A DNA stretch of 64,000 bases from Panorpa germanica. Its lineage: Eukaryota > Arthropoda > Insecta > Mecoptera > Panorpidae. How positions within the stretch are numbered: position 1 is the stretch's first letter; the number at the start of each line of letters is the position of its first letter. The translations under genes were made by a program, and so were the position numbers. A model generated the notes under the pieces. The model had not been told where the DNA came from, did not search any database, and saw only the letters and a program-made list of their open reading frames with translations. Below, one piece after another: positions 33,902 to 44,690 of the stretch. The stretch covers positions 248,001-312,000 of the forward strand of contig OY783220.1 in assembly GCA_963678705.1 (NCBI GenBank), given 5' to 3'.

Positions 33902-34580
33902 ACTATTAAACTTTAGTTTGAACTAAGAAAACATTACTCTGTAATTACATCTAAACATCATCTCTATTTAAGTGACATTTATACATGAATTTACCATCTC
34001 TACCACTCCATATTAAATCCCACCTCCACCAACAGAATCCCGTTACATATGCATACATGCATCAAAATGCATAAGTGGGAATATATATGAGTATATACTT
34101 GCAGTAGTACCAACTATGTCTTTTTAACGTAATCATAATTACAACTAATAATAAGAAATACGCTATGATCTTATACTGACTGCATCCACAGATACATCTA
34201 GGACACGAACATAAACGATTGGTTTCCGGAAATTGACGAAGAATGCAATAATTACGGCCATATCTTCTACACCAATAATAACACACACGTAATACTTATT
34301 ATCGCTATCTCACTCTTTCATATTACTGCTTTCTCACTCATATCCTAGGATATTAAAGAGACTGTACCTAGAGATAAAGTCTGTAATGAGGTCATCATCT
34401 TCTAAACCAATCACAACACAGCTTATGTCTTATCACACTCCTCACCCCACTATTACCCCCAACATTGTCTAGCCACGCCCCCTTCTTCATACCGTGACCT
34501 ATATGCATCCCCACCCCAATAATTTCCAACTCAACCAACTCGACTCAAATTTAAGCCGGAACCCGCTTTCTTAACCTACT
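33902..34580. other. Right outer terminal region, non-coding or weakly coding
   Basis: Mirror of 14,828-15,506. A frame at 34,062-34,286 (minus) encodes a Cys cluster (CSCPRCICGC) followed by a hydrophobic segment (IIAYFLLLVVIMITL). It has no ATG at its start, and the left arm has a TAG in it, so it is not called as a gene. Confidence 0.5.
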
Positions 34581-34586
34581 GAAAAC
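34581..34586. repeat. 6-bp target site duplication, right (GAAAAC)
   Basis: Directly follows the element terminus AACCTACT; identical to 14,822-14,827. Confidence 0.8.
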
Positions 34587-34993
34587 CCATTACTTGTGTC
34601 GTAATAAGTAAATGTAAACAAAACCCTAAAATTAAACTTGTGATGTAATTTCAATATACTGTTTTTTGAATACTTTGTAGTACTGGTAACTAAAGCATGC
34701 GGCAAGAAACTTTGGCGCTACTGAAACTGCTACTCGTTTCGTTTGCTTTCATTCCATATCTATACTATTTACTGTGGTGAATTGTATTGTATTGCCTTAT
34801 TTTAACTTCATTAAAAGTTTTAGTAAAAGCAAAAACTTCTTTTTAATTTTTTTTATTTTAAATGAACTGTTTCTTACCTTTTTATATTTGACTATAACTT
34901 TTAGTTGACTATGTTTTACTTTTTTACCTAATTTTATATTTATAAAAGTTCAGACCTATGACCAAAGCTTTTATTTTTTCAAAGTATATAATT
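34587..34993. other. Flanking DNA, no feature recognised
   Basis: AT-rich spacer between the palindromic element and the Helitron copy. Confidence 0.5.
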
Positions 34994-35120
34994 TTGTGCT
35001 TAATGTATTTATACAAGATACTAGAATTTACCCCCGTCGCCAGCGACGACTGTTTTTTGTGCTTAATGTATTTATACAAGATACTAGAATTTAACCCCGT
35101 CGCAAGCGACGACTGCCTTT
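34994..35120 (-). repeat. 63-bp tandem duplication of a Helitron 3' end and its flank
   Basis: The stretch TTGTGCTTAATGTATTTATA...CTAG...CCCCGTCGC-AGCGACGAC occurs twice, 63 bp apart. Each copy holds a GTCGCnnGCGAC hairpin and a CTAG (35,021-35,024 and 35,084-35,087). Confidence 0.8.
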
Positions 35121-35844
35121 TGTGTGTGAATTAAATTTCATTTCAAATTTTAATTCTATTTTTAAATTAAAATATTTAACTCGTTCCATATTTATTTTAC
35201 ATATAACAACAAATAATTTTTCATATAAACTGACTAAAAAAATAAATATTTTTTATAATTTTTTCATTATTTGACCAACTATTTTTCAAAATTTGGGATT
35301 TTTTTTTCTATTTGTAAATTAGGTATCAAAGTTAGCCTATATATAAAATTTCAACTTTCTAGCTCAATTTTTTCACTCGGCAAAAAACCGCCCACGTGCC
35401 CCGAAATAAAATTTGTGAATTTTGATTTTTTTCTTTTTTTTAACATATATCATTATTAAGTAATCCGAAATTTGAGTTTCTCTAAAGTATCCTACCGAGC
35501 TTTCTAATTTTCTGAGCGCCCATTTTTCCAATTTTTCAAAAATTGTTAGCATCGAACACTGTAATACACATGGGCGTACAATTCACCTTTTTATCTTTTA
35601 CGAATTAAAAGTTATATTGCAAAAGTAAAAAATTTTTTTTAGTTTTTCCAAAATTACGGATTTCTAGGAAATTCAGGGTAAAATCTGGGGACGGCAAAAG
35701 TCTTAGAATTTTTTCTCTACTGAATGGACAGTTTTCAGGAAAATGCGCGGAGCCGTTTTCGAGCCACCATACGAATCGCGTAAACATATAAACAAACAAA
35801 CAAATAAACATATAAACTTTCACTTAGAACATTATAATATAAGA
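35021..35844 (-). mobile_element. Short non-autonomous Helitron, single copy (same family as the array at 53.5-58.2 kb)
   Basis: On the minus strand it begins TCTTATATTATAATGTTC and ends with a GTCGC-GCGAC hairpin followed by CTAG. Internal strings such as the region around CGAAAACGGCTC are shared with each unit of the 53.5-58.2 kb array. 5' TC, a 3' hairpin and CTAG are Helitron hallmarks. No coding capacity. Confidence 0.8.
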
Positions 35845-38800
35845 TCGTTATTATTTACTTTAATTACTTAAAAATAATTACTTTTCTTACGTTTAATAGA
35901 TATACATATTTTACAATATTATGCTATTTATGGTTACTTTTAAAAGAAGAGTTTTATTTAATTTAAAAGCATCTCATAATTCAATTATACATAGTTAGAT
36001 ATTTTAGAAGTTTAGAAAATAATATTAAATTACAAAATGGTTATCTTATACCGTAAAATATACTTATTTCCGAAGTAAAGCTACACTCGTAGCTTCACGT
36101 AGCTACAGTATAGCTTCATTAGTATCACGTGTAGTTGCAAAGCAATTGGTAACTGAGATTATTTGTCCTTTTTATTTTAAGTCTGCATGTTTTGGAAGAT
36201 TTTTGAATCACAACTTTGTGTACATTACTTTATATTGTTTTTGAAAATTATAAAAAGTGAAAATGAAGGCATTTAAGGTTTTAATTTCTTTTAATTTTTA
36301 TTATCTCATAAAACCACTTATGCTTTAAGTATTTCCTTTTAGGTTTTTGGTTAAAACATTCATCTAAAATGCGATTTTTTGTTGTCAATTTTCAAAAAGT
36401 TTCTGATTTCGATCACCTCAGGTCAGCCAATGGTATAATTACATGTGGGATTCTTACTTTTTCTTTATGTTTCTTTGTGCACTTTAAAATAAATTATTAA
36501 TTAATAAAGTAAAAAATGTTTGTTAAAAATTAAATCTTATAATAAAAGATACAATAATATCTTCTATAAAAGAGTATTAATTAGAGATAGGCGAGTTAGT
36601 GGTTAATCTATGACTCCAAGTGTGAATGATTTCGAGGTAAGGAGAAGTCAATAAAAAATATTTGTAATGATCCGATTTTATTTGGTAACATTAAGGAAAG
36701 GTACAATTCGTAATTATCGGTAAAGACATAGTTAATACATTTTTGTTTATTCAAATAATTGACGCATTATTCAAAAAGCTGCTGCTTTAACAAGTTTTCT
36801 TATTTGAACTATTGTCTTGCAAATAAATTGTATATGCACGGGCATCCACTAAAAATTAGCAAGAAGTTAAAAATCATTTATAAATGATTTTTTAACAGAA
36901 GGTGTCATTTTAATTCTCGTGAAATGTGGTGATATTTTTATATTTAATTCAAAGTACAAACTCTAGTGTTAGTAATATAACACAATATTTGCCGAATATT
37001 GCCAGATAAAAAATGGAGAAAAATTTAAAACAACAGCTCTTGTAGAAATACCCTATATTACATTTGATTTAGTGTACATTTTATTATTCTAGAAATAAAA
37101 AAAATATTTCTTGCAATGATTATTCAAATTACCAACGGAAACAACGACGTAATAAATTTAATATAAAACTTAAAAGGGTTCTGACGTAATGAACAAGTAT
37201 AATTCAATAATAAAATAATGAAATTCAAAAAGGAAAGAAATAACAGGGGATGAAGTTGTAAAGTAAACATTTAAGACCACTGAAAAGACGCAGCTGTGGT
37301 CTCGGCGTATTGGAAAGTGTTTAATGCATAAACATTTTTCTTAGTAGGTAGTAATTATTGATATTGTCTCTGCCTTCCGGTTTAGGGAATCAGGTTAACG
37401 TCAAACTTGAGGTGTTCTTTAAATTATAGATTGAACTACTTGGATGATGAAAGAAACAACTCTTTAGAAATTTTTTAATAAAAACTAATTTATTATATTT
37501 TCCCATTTGTTACAACTATTTGAACTTGATAAAAATCGTAGTTAGTTTGTTGCATTGTTGCGTTACTCTAAAGCTGACAATTAGTGAACATCGTTAGGAT
37601 AGCTGTCGTTAGATGCTTCTAAAAGAGCGCGAACCCGGCAATGCTATGTTAAATCAGCAAGATCGCATATAAATATAATCCTGCATTTATCAGACAGCTG
37701 TATCGACTGACAAGGCTACTAGGTTCGGATTTGAGGGGAGATAAACCATGGAACTAGCCCCAGGCGCGTAAGAATTTTTGGGGGCTCTAAATTCTGAAAG
37801 GCACTGAGTACATATTTAGATTGTTAATAAAATTTTATTTTTTGGTAAAATTACCCTTTTTTTTAGTCCTCACCAAAATTGTCAGGGACAACTAACCTAT
37901 CCTGTTACTATGTTTTGACTTTATTTATTTTCACCAATAAGTATGTAGGGAGTAGGAGTGTCGCCAATGTTAAGATCTTGCTCCGGTTAAAAAAAAATCA
38001 TAGATACGTTACTGCAACCTACTCAAACTATTTTCAAAAAACGAAATTTACCAAAATTTATACGTAAACAGAACACAAAGAAACAACGCCACATGAAATG
38101 TTGTTGAACTTTATCAATGCATACTTATACCATTGAATAAACTTGACTTTTAGGACTCTAGTTGCATTTTCGTTATAACTTTTTATTGTCACCTAGTCTG
38201 TTTCCCAACGAGTATACTCGCATGTTACAAAAACAATAAATCGTTATTGATAACACAACTCTGCCGCAGATTTGACAACTGTCACTATGATAACAAATTG
38301 AGTAGTTTTACTTTGTTCGAGTAAAGTGATAGACACAGGTTAAACGACAATTGCTATTTATTACCATGCGCATGCCAATTAACAAATAAAACGTTTAAAT
38401 ATGCATGACAATAATTGGCAGATTCAGAATCCGCTGATACAAAACATTATTATTACGAAATACGATAGGTATTGCGGCTATTTTTAAACGAGACTGATTT
38501 TGTATTTCTATTTATTTATTTATTTAGACTATTTATTTTTAATTAATACATATTATGACAATTTATTACTCTGTTAAAACACTTATCATGTTTCCGGCAA
38601 AACACAAATATAGATCCTATACAAATGAGGACTACTGCCTGATTAATACATCCGCAGACACGGAAGAGCCGTCAATCGAAAGAGAAGGGATCACGCTATA
38701 CAGCAGTCGGTCATACAAATGTTTCATTTAAATTATAGTTGAAATAGATTCATATGTTAGATATATAGATGTATATGAGCTACAGTTAGTTGACACATTT

Positions 38801-39065
38801 TAGAAAATAAAAAAATGAAATGAAATGAAAATAGCACTTTAACAGTTGTATGGGTGGTTATGCCAAACTCGAAACACCTAAAATTAAAACTGGAAAATGT
38901 CGTTTGAGTTTTATATTGGTTTTATGTTCAGTTTAATGCAACCACTTACCAAACTGTCATATTACTTTAGAGTAAAGTGTGAACTATTTTTAAAATCTAA
39001 ACGTTTATTTGATAAAATGTTGCACGAAATTTTACATAGTTGATGAAAAACTGCAGTTGTATATA
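35845..39065. other. AT-rich DNA; one dispersed repeat at 37,875-38,045
   Basis: No gene recognised. The segment around 37,885-38,040 (GGGACAACTAACC... TGTTACT... CGCCAATGTTAAG... GATACGTTACT) has a diverged copy at 63,320-63,480. Confidence 0.5.
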
Positions 39066-39356
39066 ATTAAAGTTTGAGTAATTTAGACTTTAATTAAAAA
39101 AACAATTTATTTTAATTTTACTTAAATAATATTTATTTGAACTAATATTCACTGTGCGATACAGCTTATGCCTAGTCTCAAATGGTGAGCCAGCCAATTA
39201 CTATCTGCGCGATGCAGATTATACATGAACTTGAACTGACTAGATTAAGATTAACATATTACTTATATACTATTTTATTATCTCTAGAGTGCATGGTCAG
39301 CAAAGATACTGAAGAGACATTGTTAGTTTGTGTCGTATGGAATGTGTGTTATAACA
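39066..39356 (-). repeat. 3' LTR of the gypsy-like element
   Basis: 291 bp; on the minus strand starts TGTTATAACACACATTCC after the polypurine tract and ends CTTTAAT. Contains a TATA-like GTATATAAGT (39,261-39,270). A TATA sequence outside may be the remaining target duplication. Confidence 0.75.
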
Positions 39357-39833
39357 CCTCCCCTATAAGATAAAATCTTATGCTTCAAATGTAGCAAAAG
39401 GTTTTTGCAACTCTTCAATATTTTTGCTATCTATTTCTTGTGCATTTTCATTTTTTATTATTTTTATTTTTTTTAAATATTTGATTATCTTATATATTAC
39501 AATAGTAATTATTATGAATAATATGGGTAATCATCTACCTATTATAATGTTCGTAATGTTCCAATTTAACATGGAAAACTCATAAGAACTCATAGATATT
39601 TATATATATATATAGAGCGTTATATATTTATATATATATATCCGGTAACAAAATCGTTCAAATTTAATATGTAGGCTCGCTGTAGACAGTAATTAATGAA
39701 AAAAAATACACAGCCCCAAATTTCCAGTGGCGGCGGGAGTTGAGACAATAAAAGCCAGAAATATTGAAAAAGAAGTATTAAAACTTTGGATATGTATTAA
39801 GACATTAATTGTGCATGTTTGCCAATAATTGGA
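39357..39833 (-). other. 3' internal remnant of the gypsy-like element
   Basis: Non-coding. Starts (plus strand) with CCTCCCCT, the complement of the polypurine tract. It is what remains between gag and the 3' LTR after internal deletion, and holds a TATATATA microsatellite near 39,600-39,640. Confidence 0.6.
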
Positions 39834-40145
39834 TTACCAAAATTTTAATTCAGTAGCGGCGTGATTTTTTGGTTTTCCGAAGTGGGTAATTAATAATTCT
39901 TTTAAGTCATCCCAATCATCAATATCTCTGTTCTCTAGTGTAGCTTCGGCTTTACCAACAATCTTGGATTTTATTCTTATGAGTATTAGGGCATTGTGTT
40001 TTTTGGCTTCCAATCGGTCCTCATTTTCAGTGGGGAATTGGCCAAAATTTTGTATTATAATTTGGCAGTGTTTTATGAATTCTGCCAACGAATTCTGTCC
40101 ATTAAATTCTTTTATATAATTTAAATAGCCCGTAAAATTCGCCAT
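39834..40145 (-). pseudogene. Errantivirus-like Gag, N-terminal 103 residues
   Basis: Starts MANFTGYLNYIKEFNGQNSL. The pattern of an opening Y-x-G/N-G segment, a helical C-x-I-I-I region and later residues such as IRSKIVGKAEATL-like, DIDDWDDLKELLITHFGKP (19 residues seen here) resembles the capsid domain of gypsy/errantivirus Gag, where a W-DLK-LL-FG motif is usual. The frame stops soon after, at the internal deletion junction, so the nucleocapsid and the rest of the polyprotein are missing. Its ATG is the first one downstream of the leader on the minus strand. Assignment by motif; moderately sure. Confidence 0.65.
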
Positions 40146-40253
40146 TTTAATTGATAGGGTAATTTTATTTTTAAAAATTATTATTTTAATTAATATTTGA
40201 TTATTTTATTACGTTGCGTAATTTTTATTTTAATATTATTTTTAATATTTAGT

Positions 40254-40285
40254 AGGCCTGTATAAACGATTTATACTCCTTTTTT
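40254..40285. repeat. Direct repeat beside the Helitron, left copy
   Basis: AGGCCTGTATAAACGATTTA... ~31 bp, repeated at 45,880-45,910 on the other side of the Helitron in the same orientation. Confidence 0.85.
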
Positions 40286-40363
40286 TTAAATTTAACTAGC
40301 AAACCCGGCGAACTCCGTTTCGCCATCAGATGGCTTCGTTTTATGTAACATTTCGTTTGGCGA

Positions 40364-41082
40364 TTAAAATATGAAGAAATTTTTTTTTCTTGTTTTATGC
40401 TTCACCGCTTGCATTAATGTTTCGTATACTTGTTTTTGCTGTTCATTCAGCAACGGCACATTATTTCGAACGAATTCCTGCAATGTATCAACATTGTATT
40501 GCAGCTCTCGATTTAATTCTTGGTTGAATGCATCGTGCATCGATCGATTTGGCGCAATCATTCCTACTTCAATCAGTAGCTTGTTTGCAATAGTCAAGCA
40601 TTGATCCTCAATCAGAATCAATCCTTCATTGCAGATTTCATCGGTAATTTAGATGTCAGGATTATTCGTTTGAATGCGCAAGCGATGAAAGATATCTTCA
40701 CATATGTCGTCTTTGTATTTGTTCCATAACTGAATTGGTTGTGAAGGAAAACATGTGGTGATGATAATTGCGAACAGCGTTAAGAAACAACTGAATCCGC
40801 AAGTGTTAAATCCCAATGAGAATCGTTCTCCAGCAAACCCAATAGTTGACATGCTTCTCGATATGTTTGGCATTGGTGGCCATTCACAGTTTTCAAATGC
40901 GCAAATGATTTTGGTCCACGTACATTTACCAACAGCAGTCGCAAATAAAAACATTCATCATTTTTAGGATGAACAGTATACATGCGACCTAGTGCATCAG
41001 AGGAAAACACCTGTGGCCAATCTGGAACTGGGGTTCCTTGTTTGCGACGTTGGAATTTCTTTGTTGATTGATTCCAAGTGTA
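40364..41082 (-). pseudogene. Helitron Rep/helicase, middle part after the hAT insertion
   Basis: From the hAT edge the frame reads YYTWNQSTKKFQRRKQGT and FYLRLLLVNVRGPKSFAHLKTVNG, the conserved linker between Rep and helicase in Helitrons. It ends at a stop at 40,780. A different frame continues through SQPIQLWNKYKDDICEDI (40,649-40,740), then a TAA, then LNRELQYNVDTLQEFVRNN and LLNEQQKQVYETLM. That last string normally comes just before the helicase Walker A. Here the sequence runs into KKNFFIF and a stop, 65 bp from the Helitron end, so the whole helicase is deleted. Confidence 0.85.
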
Positions 41083-41090
41083 ATACTTGG
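41083..41090. repeat. hAT 8-bp target site duplication, left
   Basis: ATACTTGG, repeated at 42,804-42,811. Eight bases is diagnostic for hAT. Confidence 0.95.
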
Positions 41091-41099
41091 TAGTGTTGC

Positions 41100-41245
41100 C
41101 CAAATGCAAGAACAAGACGAGACTTAGCCAGTCTTGGTCTTGGTCTTGCGCCAATACACCTGGTCTTGGTCTTGGTTTTGGTCTTGCGCTCCCAGTCTTG
41201 GTCTTGGTCTTGGTCTTGCAGCAAGAGTCTTGCAAGTCTTGCAAT
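41100..41245. repeat. hAT subterminal repeat cluster, left
   Basis: About fifteen GTCTTG hexamers, many in tandem (GGTCTTGGTCTTGGTCTTG), plus a few CAAGAC in the opposite orientation. Probably transposase-binding sites. Confidence 0.9.
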
Positions 41246-41668
41246 TACCTATTAGTCTATTACTATTTATTAAAGTTTACTTTAAATCTTAGAAAAACGT
41301 ATTAGAATTGGAACATTGTGAGCTTGAATTAACATAGCCATAGTAAAGATCAAGCAGATTAATAAATAACTGAAGATTTGATAAGAAATTCGAAAAATCA
41401 ACTGACCTATATGTCGTTTTCCATGGAAGTAACTGTTTCTTAATATACATTTATGATTTATAAGCTTACATTTGCTAAAACATGTAAAAAAACAAATTAA
41501 TTACAATAACTTGACTGTATTTTAAAGAACAATACTTATCTGTCTAGAAAGAGATTGAACCCTCAACTTATAAGAAATTTAATAAAAGAGTTTTACGATT
41601 TATCATTTATTTGAATAAAAAATAAAATACAACACAAATCAACAGCTTTATCATTAGGTTATGATACT

Positions 41669-42520
41669 TTATATCAATTCTTTTGACCAAGAATTAATAC
41701 AAAGTAACCATCTGGCTGACTCATCACTTAACCTATTTCTATGTTTTCTAATTACTAATGATGCTTTAGAAAATAACCTCTCAGCAGGTACTGAAGTTGC
41801 AGGTATTGAGAGAAAATCACGGGCCATTTTCGATAAAATCGGATACTCTGTCTCATGCGTCCTCCACCAATCTAAAATGTCTTCCGAGCTGACAGTTCTT
41901 GGTTTTCTCAGGTACTCCTCCAACTCGTCTATCACTAAGCCTTGAAGACAAGATCCAGATGACGTCGAGGGACATTCATAGAGTTTATCAAAGTCTATTA
42001 CGTCTTCATCTTCATCACATACTTTATTGTCTTTTTCTGGTAATTCCAGAGATTTGTTCAGTGAGTGTAGACTTTTATATTCTTCATAAAGTTCATTGAA
42101 CTTGCGCAGACTTTCTGTTTTAAGTTGCTTCCCCCACATTGTCAGGTCAAAAGTCTGAGCCTTATGCCTTGGGTCTAAAATTAAAGAAGTACAATAAATC
42201 CAGTTGCTCTTCTTGTAATGTTTAAGCATTTTGTCTCGAGCTGCTTGGAAAGCTAGAATGAGCCTTTCATCCACTTCAGATCGATTAGGTTTCTCATCTA
42301 ACTGTTTTACCATGGATTCAATTTTATCTAGCAAGAGATTAAATGATACAATGACTAGCGGTAACGTAACATATTTGTCTCCACCAAGTTTTGTACTTAA
42401 AAGTTTAAAGTTTATTAGAAATTTATGTAATTTTTCGAGTACCTGCCATTCATTAGCTGTGATTTGAAAATCATTCAATTCGGTGACAGAACTGCACAAT
42501 ATGTCAATGCCCGCTCTCAC
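41669..42520 (-). pseudogene. hAT transposase, C-terminal half with dimerisation domain
   Basis: A 283-codon frame. The last ~60 residues hold the hATC signature: MARDFLSIPATSVPAERLFS followed by KHRNRLSDESARWLLCINSW. Upstream, LILDPRHKAQTFDLTMW and the acidic linker are typical of the insertion and final catalytic region. The N-terminal BED zinc finger and the first catalytic Asp are absent. No open frame lies in 42,521-42,640, so an internal deletion removed them. It cannot act alone, but its termini look intact, so it could be moved by a full-length relative. Confidence 0.9.
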
Positions 42521-42629
42521 TTTTAAACCAAATCCTAAGAATTAATCCTATAGAATTCCTAAGCGTACCTACCTACCTATACACCGAACTGTTACACCTA
42601 ACTACTCCGTGAAATAGCGCTAAGTCCTA

Positions 42630-42792
42630 GCTGCAAGACGCAAGAGTCTTGCAGGCTATGTCTTGTTCTTGCTCAAGTCTTGCACGGTCAGTCTTGGTCT
42701 TGGTCTTGCTAAAAATACGCGGTTTTGTTCTTGGTCTTGGTCTTGCAAAAACGCAAGAACAAGACCAAGACTGCAAGACCAAGACTGAATTT
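42630..42792. repeat. hAT subterminal repeat cluster, right
   Basis: GTCTTG/CAAGAC hexamers as in the left cluster, in mixed orientation, with a CAAGAC-rich stretch next to the terminus. Confidence 0.9.
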
Positions 42793-42803
42793 GGGCAACA
42801 CTA

Positions 42804-42811
42804 ATACTTGG
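42804..42811. repeat. hAT 8-bp target site duplication, right
   Basis: ATACTTGG, identical to 41,083-41,090. Confidence 0.95.
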
Positions 42812-44116
42812 GCATTTCAACGTACATCAGCGTCGCTGCGAATGGATCTGCTTCACACATTGCAAAGAAGCTAGTCAATGTTGTCGATGGTGGTCTCTCA
42901 GCTCGTTGTGCCGCATTAGCCTCAGTGAAGTAAACTCTTTGGCCATTTTCCAAATGCACTGCTAAATGTACTACTGTGGGATATCTTTCATGAATTTGAA
43001 ATGACAATAATCGCCACAGTGCTTCATTAGTACTGACGTATCTGCCCATTTGGAAGTTGCTGATTTCGTCATTCGCATTTTCCGACGCAATACTAAACAC
43101 AGCCATGTCGCTGCCTTTTGTGACGTACTTGCACAAATATTTGATTGATTTGGCCGAATGACAACTCTCAACGTTTGCATGTGTTTTGAAAATTCGTGAT
43201 AGCAGCGGGCAATATGGTACAATGAATTCATTTCCGATCTCAATCTCTTGATTTTTAACTTTAACTTTGATAGTTCGACCATTATCTTCTTTTGAACGCC
43301 GACGATAAACTGGATATCCATCGTTCCCTGTGACTGTTTCAGCAACTAACGGTCGCGGATATCGTTTTGTGCACTTTCTATCAGCCATGCAAGGCGATAA
43401 TGGACTTAATGCACCGCACGGTCCATGCACCATCTGTGTCGTCACAATGTCGTGTAGATGGGGATCAGTGACTGGATCAGGAATTTCAGCTGATATGATG
43501 TCATCCACTTCATTTGAATGTAATTTGTTCAGCAACCAAATTAGGATATGAGCATGCGGTAGTCCACGCTTCTGCCATTCCACCGAGTACATATAACAAC
43601 GTGTGTCACCAAAAACTCGATACTTAGTAAGCACATCCATCATAACCTTGAGTTTTTGCTGAAATACTCTGGCGATTATGTCATGGCGATCTTGCGGTTT
43701 TTGGCCCGGTTCCAACTCACGTTCAATTTCCGTCCACTTCGGATTGCATGTGAACGTAATAAATAAATCCGGAGTTCCATAATTTCGCACGTACGTCATA
43801 GCGTCTTGAGCGTATTCGTGCATGTGTCGTGGGCTTCCGATGTAAGATGATGGGAGAATCGTCAGACGTCCAATATTCTGAACATCACCATCTGAATGAA
43901 TAGCATCACGCAAGTGTATATAGTCCTCAGATCGTAGCTTTGCCTGATTGAATCGGATGAACGCTAAACGTTCGGTCTCGACTTTGACATACATGTCGAC
44001 AGCGAATTGCTGGAATAGCCGACGGCACTTCAGAATGACATTCTCCTCATGTGTACAAATCATTATACGATACGCATAGTAATTCATTGCGCTTAGATTT
44101 TTATTCGTTGATACAC
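42812..44116 (-). pseudogene. Helitron Rep, exon 3: HUH nuclease core
   Basis: Reads GVSTNKNLSAMNYYAYRIMI at its start, just after a TTTTCAG splice acceptor. The Helitron-like N domain follows: ITFTCNPKWTEIERELEPGQ, then YSVEWQKRGLPHAHILIWL containing the metal-binding H-x-H (HUH), and KSIKYLCKYVTKGSDMAVF containing the Y-x2-K-Y-x2-K catalytic tyrosine helix. Helitron Rep nicks DNA through these Tyr to start rolling-circle transfer. The motifs look intact. The frame runs without a stop to the hAT insertion at MYVEMP. Confidence 0.9.
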
Positions 44117-44188
44117 CTGAAAATGCAAAATTAAATGAATTGTTAATGGAAACCAATAATAGCAATAATTAGTGTGTGAATATTGTAC
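44117..44188 (-). other. Probable 72-nt intron 2 of the Helitron Rep gene
   Basis: Minus strand GTACAATATTC...GCATTTTCAG with AT-rich, pyrimidine-ended 3' part. Removing it keeps the frame across both exons (phase 1), whereas reading through meets a stop (44,169-44,171). Confidence 0.75.
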
Positions 44189-44690
44189 CAGTAATTGGAT
44201 CGACCATCTTCAACGTGATGTCGTATCCGTCTTGCCCTTGCCAATAAATGATTGGATATTGTAACGCATCGTACAAACGATGTGTCTCGTTTACACGATG
44301 CATGATATTGCTTCTTCGCTGAACGACAATGTCTCGCGATTTAGTTGGATCGCCAACAATAATTGCAGCAACATCATTAACGGTGGGTGCATTGAATCTT
44401 CGCACATGTTCACCTGTTGGGGTACAATCCGCTCTTATGACAAATTTGTGCGTATCCGATGGCATTCGTTCCAATGCTGTTTTGAACATATTAACCACAG
44501 CATTATTAGCGTGAAAAAATGCTTGCAACTGTTCAATAATTCGTCTCTTTAACTGTTGTGTTCACTGTATATTGCACCGCACATTCAGCTGATCCACCAT
44601 CGACGAAATGAAATATATTTGCAGAAATTGATGCGGTTCATCTGGTGTTGGCACCATTGAACCATGCAAATGATATATTTGTCCTTGTAT
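44189..44690 (-). pseudogene. Helitron Rep, exon 2
   Basis: Starts after a GCAATTACAG acceptor with IQGQIYHLHGSMVPTPDEP, a conserved Helitron segment. It contains one in-frame TGA at 44,562-44,564, then continues QQLKRRIIEQLQAFFHANN and FNAPTVNDVAAIIVGD, and ends ALQYPIIYWQGQDGYDI...DPITG at the next donor. All are typical of the region before the HUH domain. The TGA indicates decay unless the true splice pattern avoids it. Confidence 0.8.

Larger units (their letters stand above)
14828..34580. mobile_element. Palindromic Polinton-like element (two ~7.6-kb inverted arms)
   Basis: Both outer ends read AGTAGGTT inward, with GAAAAC duplicated outside. The right half is the near-exact reverse complement of the left half, apart from a copia insertion in the left half. 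Without copia and its 5-bp duplication the element is ~15.15 kb, within the size of Polintons. Gene order from each end inward: acidic 110-aa ORF, ~500-codon unknown ORF, 121-aa ORF on the opposite strand, packaging ATPase, DNA polymerase B, then a (CT)n tract and iterons at the centre. A protein-primed polymerase B, an A32-like ATPase and a 6-bp duplication place it with Polintons/adintoviruses. I find no integrase, protease or capsid gene. All large genes carry stops or frameshifts, so this copy is not autonomous. Confidence 0.85.
27040..34580 (-). repeat. Right arm of the palindrome
   Basis: About 7.54 kb and uninterrupted; it serves as the empty site for the copia insertion. Compared with the left arm it has a private 6-bp loss in the polymerase (K-G before VFP) and scattered substitutions. 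Confidence 0.9.
41091..42803 (-). mobile_element. hAT transposon with GTCTTG subterminal repeats, internally deleted
   Basis: Ends TAGTGTTGCCCAAA / TTTGGGCAACACTA, inverted and flanked by ATACTTGG on both sides. Length 1713 bp. Inside each end lies a dense cluster of CTTGGTCTTG-like hexamer repeats. It encodes only the C-terminal half of a hAT transposase. Inserted in the Helitron Rep gene; the gene resumes exactly beyond the duplication. Confidence 0.95.

Noticed and set aside
14828-34580. Two independent Polinton insertions head to head
   Set aside because: There are no element termini or target duplications at the centre; only the outer ends have them.
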